Made by a program: the position numbers and the translations under genes. Below are positions 5,765 through 11,916 of a DNA stretch of 14,834 nt, piece by piece. Positions within the stretch are counted from its first letter, which is position 1. The number at the start of each line of letters is the position of its first letter. The notes beneath the pieces were generated by a model. The model did no database searches. It was not told the origin of the DNA and saw nothing but the letters and a program-made list of their open reading frames with translations. This DNA is from Bryobacterales bacterium (GTDB taxonomy: Bacteria > Acidobacteriota > Terriglobia > Bryobacterales > Bryobacteraceae), in the NCBI GenBank assembly GCA_003164075.1, contig PLRZ01000232.1, positions 1 to 14,834 on the forward strand, written 5' to 3'.

Positions 5765-6637
5765 ATGAAGCTGGGCGGTGTTCAACTAAACGATGGCGAC
5801 TACATCTTCGGTTTCCCGGATGAATGGGCGAAGTTCCAGGAACGCTTCCCAGGGTTCCTGAAGGCATTTGATGCCCTTGCGGAAACCATGAACAAAGTCC
5901 GTGTCCGCACCTTCACTCCACAAAACCATCCTGTGGACCAGACGGTGTTCTTCCTGTGCTCACTCGTTTTTGAAGACTTCACTGAAGTGTGGGTAATGGC
6001 GGGCAACGGGCTGGGAACTGGCGCGCTGAAGGTGTTGCGCGGGATGTACGAGCGCGCCGTGACTGCGGCGTACCTTTCCCGGTTTCCCGATGAATCAAAG
6101 CGGTTCTGGAAGTATTGGTCCATTCCCCGTCGCAAACTGCTGAACCACGCGCGCGAACTTCACGGGCTGACGTTCCTTGAATCGGTGCTGGGGCCGGACC
6201 ACATCAAGACGGTTGAAGATGAGTACCAACAGGTCAAGGACGATTTTCAGGAAACGCTGTGCAAAGAGCATGGGTTGACCCGCACCATGTTTTCCTGGTC
6301 AAAGCTGGGCCTGCCAGCGATGGCGAAAAAGGCTGGCCACGGCTTGGAGCATTGCTACTACAACGCCTATGCCACGCCCACCCAGCAGGCGCATTCTACC
6401 GTCCTTGCGTTGACTTCCCGGTTGAAGCAGCAGCCGGATGGACATTTCTTCGATAACTCCGTTCAGAAGACCTACTCAGGGCTTGCGATCATGACGGCCC
6501 ACGTCATCATGCTGAAAATGCTGCGGGTCGAAAATGAGCACTTCTCACTTGGTCTGGATTCTGAAATCGCCCAGCGGGAAGCGGAGTGCAAGACCGCATG
6601 GCCGGGCATTGAAGACGATTGCGGCAAGGGAATGTAG
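5765..6637 (+). CDS. DUF5677-like protein
   Basis: A 290-residue, mostly helical, soluble protein without signal peptide. The central part (GTGALKVLRGMYERAVTAAY, then LSRFPDESKRFWKYW) fits the pattern of DUF5677 proteins, a family of unknown biochemical function often seen near phage-defence genes; the later NAYATPTQQAHSTVLAL would be the conserved helix carrying a Ser/His pair. I assign the family by recognition, not by search. No catalytic motif is certain. It starts with ATG at 5765 without a clear Shine-Dalgarno sequence. Its stop lies 14 bases from the stop of the convergent HEPN gene, so the two are separate transcripts. Its place beside a methyltransferase-nuclease and HEPN protein suggests a defence role, which is inference. 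Confidence 0.65.
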   Translation: MKLGGVQLNDGDYIFGFPDEWAKFQERFPGFLKAFDALAETMNKVRVRTFTPQNHPVDQTVFFLCSLVFEDFTEVWVMAGNGLGTGALKVLRGMYERAVTAAYLSRFPDESKRFWKYWSIPRRKLLNHARELHGLTFLESVLGPDHIKTVEDEYQQVKDDFQETLCKEHGLTRTMFSWSKLGLPAMAKKAGHGLEHCYYNAYATPTQQAHSTVLALTSRLKQQPDGHFFDNSVQKTYSGLAIMTAHVIMLKMLRVENEHFSLGLDSEIAQREAECKTAWPGIEDDCGKGM

Positions 6638-6651
6638 CAAGGACAAGGAAA

Positions 6652-7590
6652 TCAGGCTTCCCCTGTTTCGTGGGCAATCAGAAGGATTGCGCTTGCCGTG
6701 GCGTTCAGCGCGTACTGTGCGATGTGGCGGGCTGGCTGCTTCACGGCTGTTCCGGTGCCGTGGGCGCTGCTCAGTTTGTTGCGCAACGTGGCGATGATTA
6801 TTAGCAGTGGCTCAAAGTAGGAATCCAACCCCGTGTTGGGCAGCACGATGTTGATAAGCGTCTTGGCTGTGTCAGTCTGCTTGTAGGCCCAGCCTTTGCG
6901 GTCACAAATTACCTTCAGCACGCTTTCAAACGCGCTTCCGCACTTCGTCAGACAGTCTTGTATATCGGCCTTGCGGTAGTCTTCCAACGCGGCAAGATAC
7001 TCACCATTCGCGCCCTTGAAGTGGGGGCGTTCCAGCAACGTCATCACCGGCCCGATAGCGTTCTCATGTAGGACTTCGCTTTCCTTCACGATGACCTTCG
7101 GCAACGCGCGGATGTGGACGCTGTAGGAACTCCCGTTGCTGATGGTTTCGGTAACAAGGTGCGTCAGGTGATAGGGCAGGTTATCGACTCTCAGCAGCCC
7201 GTTCAGTTCGTCAATGAGGGGGTCGCTGTTGTGGCTGAACCGCCAAAAGATGTGGGCGCTGAAGATGTCTTCAAGGAAATCCAGGAACTGCTCCCCCGGA
7301 CAGGTGTAGACGTATTGCATGACCCCCTGCGGGACGTTCTGCCAGCCGGATGTTTGCGCTACTTGCGTATCGCCAGTCCGGTACAGAATCCGACGCCCAA
7401 TCTCTTCCCAGAATTCGGCGCTGTAATCGCCGTTCGAAATTATGCCAAGATCGCCGCGCCCGCCGCGATAAAGCTCATTCACCCACATCAGCACGCGTGT
7501 CCGCGTGGTGGAAGGCACTTCGTGCCCTTTCTTGGCTGTCGCCACCGTCTCTGGCCGACGTGAGAAAACATCAAATAACCGCTGGAACAT
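6652..7590 (-). CDS. STM4504/CBY_0614-type protein with HEPN RNase domain
   Basis: A 312-residue protein with two parts. The N-terminus (FQRLFDVFSRRPE, then STTRTRVLMWVNELY and FWEEIGRRIL) resembles the AbiJ-type N-terminal domain. The C-terminal half (HFKGANGEYLAALEDYRKAD, CGSAFESVLKVICDRKGWAY, DTAKTLINIVLPNTGLDSYF) matches what I know of the STM4504/CBY_0614 family almost block by block. It ends with RNKLSSAH (residues 270-277), an R-x6-H motif with the Asn after the Arg, the catalytic signature of HEPN ribonucleases. Such proteins probably act as abortive-infection toxins cleaving RNA once triggered. The gene diverges from the methyltransferase across 132 bases and converges with the DUF5677 gene. 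ATG at 7590 is the likely start. Confidence 0.8.
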   Translation of the reverse strand: MFQRLFDVFSRRPETVATAKKGHEVPSTTRTRVLMWVNELYRGGRGDLGIISNGDYSAEFWEEIGRRILYRTGDTQVAQTSGWQNVPQGVMQYVYTCPGEQFLDFLEDIFSAHIFWRFSHNSDPLIDELNGLLRVDNLPYHLTHLVTETISNGSSYSVHIRALPKVIVKESEVLHENAIGPVMTLLERPHFKGANGEYLAALEDYRKADIQDCLTKCGSAFESVLKVICDRKGWAYKQTDTAKTLINIVLPNTGLDSYFEPLLIIIATLRNKLSSAHGTGTAVKQPARHIAQYALNATASAILLIAHETGEA

Positions 7591-7722
7591 TGGCTAAACC
7601 TGAGAACCCAGAATAGCAAGCCGGAACCCGCGCCGCTGTCCATACGTCGCGGCGCGGGCATCGGGAACATTTGTCGTTGATGCTGTTTGGACCCCGAATA
7701 CTAATGGCGCGATAATGGCGTA

Positions 7723-9354
7723 ATGCCAGCCGCTTGGAAGAACCGCCTGTACTTCGGTGACAACCTCCAGATTCTCTGCAAAGAGATTCCAAGCGAGTCC
7801 ATCGACCTAGTTTATCTGGACCCGCCCTTCAATTCGAACGCCAGCTACAACGTGCTGTTCAAAGAGAAAAGCGGTGAGCAGTCTGCGGCCCAGATCCGGG
7901 CATTTGACGATACTTGGCACTGGACGCTGGAAAGCGCCAGCGTCTATCAGGACGTGGTTCAGAGTGGTCCCAGGAAGCTGGCAGACCTTTTGCAGGCGAT
8001 GGCGTCTTTTCTGGGGCACAACGACATGATGGCCTACCTTGTGATGATGGCTGTGCGGCTGGTCGAATTGCACCGGGTGTTGAAGGTCACCGGTAGCATC
8101 TACCTCCATTGTGATTCCACGGCCAGCCATTACCTGCGGCTGGTCATGGACGCCATCTTCGGAGTCGAGAACTACCGCAATGAGATCATTTGGAAGCGCG
8201 CTTCAGCCCACAGCGACGCGAAACAGGGGGCAAAGCACTTCGGACGAATCACCGATACACTTCTCTTCTACGGTAGGTCGGAACGAACCACGTTCAACCC
8301 CCTGTACCGGCCATACGATCAAAGCTACCTCGATAGGGATTATCGGCGCGTGGACGCCGATGGGCGGCGCTATCGGATAGACAACCTCCAGGGGCCGGGT
8401 GGTGCTGAGAAGGGCAATCCGTCGTACGAAGTGATGGGGGTGACGCGTTACTGGCGGTACTCCAAAGAGAAGATGGAACAACTGATTCGCGATGGCCGCG
8501 TGATTCAGACCAGACCGGGTGCTGTCCCGCAATACAAACGCTACCTGGACGAAATGCCGGGCATTCCGGCCCAAAGCCTGTGGGACGACCTTCCGTCCAT
8601 CAACAACCGGTCCAAAGAATTGCTGGGCTACCCCACTCAGAAGCCGGAAGGCTTGCTGGAACGGGTGATACAGGCCAGCAGCAATGAAGGTGACGTGGTG
8701 CTGGACCCGTTCTGCGGATGCGGTACGGCTGTGGCCGTCGCTGAACATTTGAAGCGCAAGTGGATTGGTATTGACGTGACATATCTGGCAATCAATCTGG
8801 TTCAGCGCCGGTTGATGGATAACTTCGGATCGAACCTGAGTCCGTATGAGATTATCGGCGCACCCACAGATGTGGCCGGGGCAGAAGAACTGGCGCGGCG
8901 TGACCCGTACCAATTCGAATGGTGGGCTGTAGACCTAGTGAATGCCCGGCCCGCAAAGGACCACAAGAAGGGCGCGGACTCGGGCGTGGACGGCTACATC
9001 AACTTCTTCGAAGAACATGGCGGTGATGCCAAGAAGTTGATTGTCCAGGTCAAGGCCGGGCACACTGGCGTTCATCACGTCCGTGATTTGAAGGGAACCA
9101 TGGAACGGGAGAAGGCCGTCATCGGTGTGCTGATTACCCTGGAGACACCGACGAAGCCCATGATCCAGGAAGCCGCGTCAGCGGGCTTCTACCAGCCGGA
9201 ACACCTTTCTGGAAAGTACCCCAGACTGCAACTGTTCACGATTGAGGAACTGCTGGTGGAACAGAAGCACATCAGCATACCGCAGGGCGCGAACGTCGCG
9301 ACGTTCCAGAAAGCTGAACGCAAAACGAAACATGAACAGCCGGGCTTGTTTTGA
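7723..9354 (+). CDS. Adenine DNA methyltransferase fused to Mrr-like nuclease domain
   Basis: A 543-residue protein. The N-terminal ~375 residues are a site-specific DNA methyltransferase: motif IV is DPPF (33-36) and the AdoMet site DPFCGCGT (328-335) comes after it, the beta-class order. DPPF points to N6-adenine. YPTQKPEGLLERVIQASS just before motif I is motif X, and the stretch between (about 150-290) would hold target recognition. The C-terminal part contains GADSGVDGYI (417-426) and LIVQVKAG (439-446), with D423 and Q442-x-K444, the core of a PD-(D/E)xK nuclease of the Mrr type. A single chain could thus modify and restrict DNA, though the nuclease might instead act on foreign methylation. 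ATG at 7723 fits the family start MPAxWKNxLYFGDN. The stop abuts the next gene. Confidence 0.88.
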   Translation: MPAAWKNRLYFGDNLQILCKEIPSESIDLVYLDPPFNSNASYNVLFKEKSGEQSAAQIRAFDDTWHWTLESASVYQDVVQSGPRKLADLLQAMASFLGHNDMMAYLVMMAVRLVELHRVLKVTGSIYLHCDSTASHYLRLVMDAIFGVENYRNEIIWKRASAHSDAKQGAKHFGRITDTLLFYGRSERTTFNPLYRPYDQSYLDRDYRRVDADGRRYRIDNLQGPGGAEKGNPSYEVMGVTRYWRYSKEKMEQLIRDGRVIQTRPGAVPQYKRYLDEMPGIPAQSLWDDLPSINNRSKELLGYPTQKPEGLLERVIQASSNEGDVVLDPFCGCGTAVAVAEHLKRKWIGIDVTYLAINLVQRRLMDNFGSNLSPYEIIGAPTDVAGAEELARRDPYQFEWWAVDLVNARPAKDHKKGADSGVDGYINFFEEHGGDAKKLIVQVKAGHTGVHHVRDLKGTMEREKAVIGVLITLETPTKPMIQEAASAGFYQPEHLSGKYPRLQLFTIEELLVEQKHISIPQGANVATFQKAERKTKHEQPGLF

Positions 9355-9642
9355 CTATCCAATCCAGGAGTTGAGCGCGATGGAACCCTCTGTGTCGGTG
9401 AAAAAGAGCTTCAGCTTGCGGCCATCCTGCATTTCCAGGGTCAGGCCGTTCTCACCGAAAAAGCGCACCGGTTGGACCGTACCGGTAATTTGCTTCATGC
9501 CGGGAATCGTGGCCCCAGGGTTGCCAAGGCTTCCCGCGTCAATCTCATTTTGGTAGACGTGCAGTTCGTATTGGACCGCGACCCGTTCACCGGCATTCGA
9601 TGTCATGGTGCCCCGGCCCTTCATCGTTTCAAGGTGGCGCAT
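9355..9642 (-). CDS. Unrecognised 95-residue protein
   Basis: A short soluble protein whose family I do not recognise. The N-terminus is variable; the rest alternates hydrophobic and charged residues (VAVQYELHVYQNEID, TGTVQPVRFFGENGLTLEMQ, DGRKLKLFFTDTEGSIAL), which suggests a small beta-barrel or OB/SH3-like fold, by inference only. The start is well supported: GGAGGGA (9645-9651) lies just before the ATG at 9642. An internal start at residue 13 is possible. Its TAG at 9355-9357 directly follows the TGA of the methyltransferase (9352-9354), so the genes converge with no spacing and their transcripts would overlap. Location inside a defence cluster suggests an accessory or regulatory part. 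Confidence 0.72.
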   Translation of the reverse strand: MRHLETMKGRGTMTSNAGERVAVQYELHVYQNEIDAGSLGNPGATIPGMKQITGTVQPVRFFGENGLTLEMQDGRKLKLFFTDTEGSIALNSWIG

Positions 9643-9718
9643 TGTCCCTCCAGTCCAATTCTAACGGAAACAACTGGGGCCAGAAATGTTGGATGATGGT
9701 GAACAGGTACCAACGATC

Positions 9719-10219
9719 ATGCAACCCCTGGTCCTACAGCTACAGGCCGAATGCCTTGACGCCAACGTCTCGATTCTGGAAGTCTTGCGCAAGGCGCTGG
9801 TGGTGGCGCGCAAGCTGTCCCTGACAGAAGCCGAGACGTGGATAGATAAAGAACTGAAAGGCTACAAGAGCGGGGACTCAGCACCACCGCACCGCTTGCT
9901 GACCGGCCAGATTCGTTCGTGGAACCCGTACCACGGATGGATACCCATGATGTTTGAAGACCACAGAGAGGCTGTGTATCTGTCCAAGTGCTTCGTCGGA
10001 CAACCTATCGGCGAATTGGAGGATTTGCTCAAGCACGGCACGGGAACACTTCAGTTTCCTTTCGACCCCAGAACAGAAGCCAACTTGATGCACGGCATGG
10101 ATATTCCGCTACAGACAACGCGCCATCTGAGCCGGTCTTCCGTGAGCGGAATTATCGACGCAGTACGCAACATGATCCGAGGCGCGGCTTTGACGGACCC
10201 GGAATGGCGTCGCGTCTGA
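9719..10219 (+). pseudogene. AbiTii-domain protein, cut off at the 3' end
   Basis: The N-terminal ~150 residues match the AbiTii domain: MQPLVLQLQAECLDANVSIL, LRKALVVARKLSL, TWIDKELKGYKSG, and later HLSRSSVSGIIDAVRNMI. AbiTii is linked to abortive infection and is usually followed by a further effector region. After VRNMIRGAALT (about 10188) the expected continuation is lost and a stop follows seven codons later. At the same place the opposite strand loses its HicB homology, so the end was created by recombination. I chose ATG at 9719 since MQPLVLQLQ fits the family start; the frame could begin at 9686. Whether the stump still works is unknown. Confidence 0.72.
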
Positions 10220-10382
10220 CAAGACGCCCGGCCAAGGCCTCCTGCAGGCGGTCGGCTGCTTGTTCGGTGGCGTCTGCCAAGTTCCGGCCGCTCGTGATGG
10301 CCTCCGGGAGATCCCGGAAACGGACCATCAAACTTCCGCCCTCATCGGGCGTGAATTGACCGGGGTATGCAGACTGGTCCAT
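10152..10382 (-). pseudogene. HicB-type antitoxin, C-terminus missing
   Basis: The start and first ~58 residues are typical HicB: YPGQFTPDEGGSLMVRFRDL, PEAITSGRNLADATEQAADR, LQEALAGRLVRRDAIPGPS. This is the partial RNase-H-like fold that binds the HicA toxin. After PSKP the frame runs into AbiTii sequence and stops, so the C-terminal helix-turn-helix or RHH domain expected for a HicB is gone. AAGGAAGG precedes the ATG at 10382 at good spacing. Upstream lies only the tail of hicA. Confidence 0.82.
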
Positions 10383-10392
10383 CGCGCCTTCC

Positions 10393-10470
10393 TTAGCTTA
10401 AGCCGAAATCCTTGGTGTCGAGTTCCAACTGCTCGATCATGGCGCGCAGAGTTGCCCGGCAATGCCCACC
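10393..10470 (-). pseudogene. HicA toxin remnant (C-terminal ~25 residues)
   Basis: On the minus strand the frame GGHCRATLRAMIEQLELDTK, followed by DFGLS and a TAA at 10393-10395, is the characteristic HicA end (compare GTLRAILxQAGL). It stops ten bases before the hicB ATG, the normal hicA-hicB order. In-frame stop codons lie upstream at about 10480, and the catalytic N-terminal half with its His is absent. It is too short to be noticed by length and is found only by its position. Confidence 0.75.
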
Positions 10471-10480
10471 GGAGGGTCGC

Positions 10481-10507
10481 TAGCCCGAAAAAGTGGGCTA
10501 ATATAAG
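10481..10507 (+). promoter_or_regulatory. Palindrome and -10 box before the Phd/PIN operon
   Basis: TAGCCC (10481-10486) and GGGCTA (10495-10500) form an inverted repeat, with TAATAT/TATAAG immediately after (10499-10507) ending three bases before the GTG of the antitoxin. An antitoxin-bound operator overlapping the promoter is the usual plan for Phd-type systems, and the spacing implies a leaderless transcript. The assignment is by position only. Confidence 0.45.
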
Positions 10508-10510
10508 ATC

Positions 10511-10738
10511 GTGGCTACAATTGTCAATATGCACGACGCCAAGAGCAGTCTCTCGCGCCTAGTGAAGCGGGCCGCCTCCGGCGAGGAGATCCTGATCGCC
10601 AAGAACGGTAAGCCGGTGGCGCGGTTGACGCGGCTGTCGAGCCGCAAGTCCACCGGCTTGATCGGCGCGTTCGCGGGCAAAATTCACATGGCGGAGGATT
10701 TTGACGCCATCCCCGCGGAGTTCGGGCCGTATTTGTGA
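10511..10738 (+). CDS. Phd/YefM-type antitoxin
   Basis: A 75-residue antitoxin. The N-terminal DNA-binding and dimer fold is clear: MATIVNMHDAKSSLSRLVKR, then ASGEEILIAKNGKPVARL, the Phd/YefM signature. The C-terminal tail (GAFAGKIHMAEDFDAIPAEF) is the toxin-wrapping part common in antitoxins paired with PIN toxins. Start: GTG at 10511, since the family begins MATxxxHxAK; ATG at 10529 would cut into the first strand. The stop codon overlaps the start of the toxin gene (GTGA), so translation is coupled and the pair works as one operon. Confidence 0.92.
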   Translation: MATIVNMHDAKSSLSRLVKRAASGEEILIAKNGKPVARLTRLSSRKSTGLIGAFAGKIHMAEDFDAIPAEFGPYL

Positions 10739-11127
10739 CGCGCCCAATCCTGCTCGACACCAACATACTGATCTGGGCTCTCAACGACGACCGCTCCCTG
10801 ACCCGGCGCATGAGGGCAGCCATCGACTCCCCAACCGCCGACGTGCATGTGAGCGTCGTCAGCGCTTGGGAAATTGCCATCAAGCACCAAAGCGGGAAGC
10901 TCTCCTTCGACGTGCCAGTGGAGGAAGTGCTCTCCCGAATCCTGAGTGGCACAGTTTGGCCCGTGCTGCCCGTGCTGCCGGCGCACATTCCGGAACTGCT
11001 GGCCCTTCCGATGCATCATCGCGACCCTTTCGACAGACTGCTCATTGCGCAAGCGCGCGCGGAGGGAATGGCCCTCGCCACAGCAGACGGCAACATTCCC
11101 AAGTATCGTGTGCCACTGGCGTGGTAA
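10735..11127 (+). CDS. PIN-domain ribonuclease toxin (VapC-type)
   Basis: A 130-residue PIN toxin, normal length. PIN toxins of this group cleave RNA, often tRNA or rRNA, with Mg2+ held by acidic residues. Visible are LLDTNILIWAL (D8), SAWEIAIK (E46), HHRDPFDRLLIAQA (D97 and D100) and LATADGNIPKY (D118), so the catalytic set is complete. This sub-type, with WEIAIKHQSGKL, is the one normally paired with Phd-like antitoxins. GTG at 10735 overlaps the antitoxin TGA. It is the cleanest toxin-antitoxin pair in the window and probably functional. Confidence 0.94.
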   Translation: MTRPILLDTNILIWALNDDRSLTRRMRAAIDSPTADVHVSVVSAWEIAIKHQSGKLSFDVPVEEVLSRILSGTVWPVLPVLPAHIPELLALPMHHRDPFDRLLIAQARAEGMALATADGNIPKYRVPLAW

Positions 11128-11198
11128 GGGCGCTTGGTGGACGCGCGTCGGGAAACTCGTTCGACCTTTTGCTCAGTTTTGGTCCAAATGTGGCGTGA

Positions 11199-11721
11199 AT
11201 GAGACCCATTCTGACCTTGATACTGGCCGCGTCCGGAATCGCTTTCCAAACGTCTCCCCCCAAAACACCCGTTACCGACACTCCCGCCGCGGCGCCTTTG
11301 CCGGAGAAGTCGAACATGAAAACGAAAGGCGTCATCAGCGGCCTGGAAGGCGCCGGCGGCAGGGAAGACGGTGTCATGAGTTTCGCAGAGTACCAAGGCG
11401 GAAGTTTGCCTCTAAAGCCAAACAAAGTCACCGCCTATGTCAACCAAAAGGAAATCGTGCCGATACAAGGGGAAACAGCGGTTCGCGATCCCGGTAACGG
11501 CCATCAGGGAAGTGTCGTATGGCAACGGCGTCCGAACTCATCAGGGATTCGCTAACCTCCGTCTTTTCACGGGTCCCGATCATTTCCATCTGCTCGATGA
11601 AATATCCTACAAATTCGCAGAATCTGTGCAACACTTTGGGTCAACGCTGGAGGCGGGCAGAATGGACGGAGAACCGTGGATTTTGCTGGTATTTGGATGC
11701 TGTCCGGGAATGAGCCGGTGA
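11199..11721 (+). pseudogene. Secreted protein of unknown function, frameshifted
   Basis: The first frame (11199-11555) starts with a short signal-peptide-like segment (MRPILTLILAASGIAFQ) and contains SFAEYQGGSLPLKPNKVTAY and VNQKEIVPIQG, a pattern I know from small exported Acidobacteriota proteins. The family continues with RFAIPVTAIREVSYGNGV, which here is in the next frame. Adding one G to a G run (GGGG at 11469-11472) explains the shift. After about 11540 the second frame is unlike the family and ends at 11721, so the 3' end is also lost. If the G is a sequencing error the gene would still be truncated. No function is known to me. Confidence 0.6.
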
Positions 11722-11772
11722 AGTTGCGATGATGAGCAAAGGCCATTTTCATCGGTTTTTGGCGTTCCAAAA

Positions 11773-11898
11773 TCAAACCCGAATGTAGGCCATGGTCATG
11801 GTCATGAACGTGGTGCAGCCGGCCAGAATCCCGGTGCGCCAATTGGCGGAGAGTGGAGCAAATTCGAAGTAGCGTTCCAGGCGTAGGCGCAGGGACAT
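11773..11898 (-). pseudogene. Fragment of NCS2 permease gene (N-terminal ~36 codons)
   Basis: The frame MSLRLRLERYFEFAPLSANW, then RTGILAGCTTFMTM, is the start of the permease at 512-1828 with two substitutions (R15P, E23G) and a two-residue duplication (TM). It then leaves the homology and stops. The ATG is four bases after the amidase stop codon, so this is probably the original site of the permease as the second gene of an operon. It cannot make a transporter. Confidence 0.9.
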
Positions 11899-11916
11899 GG
11901 TCTTATATTGTAACGG
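11783..11916 (-). repeat. Direct repeat, right copy (start of permease gene)
   Basis: Partner of 1719-1845. Includes the end of the amidase gene and its TAA. The similarity ends sharply on the left at about 11783, where unrelated sequence begins, and on the right at 11916, inside the amidase gene. Confidence 0.93.

Noticed and set aside
8203..8913. A 236-codon minus-strand frame inside the methyltransferase gene
   Set aside because: The plus strand carries methyltransferase motifs through the same bases.
1846..11782. Transposase or integrase genes that would explain the 10 kb segment
   Set aside because: I looked through the frames on both strands and saw no DDE, serine or tyrosine recombinase pattern.
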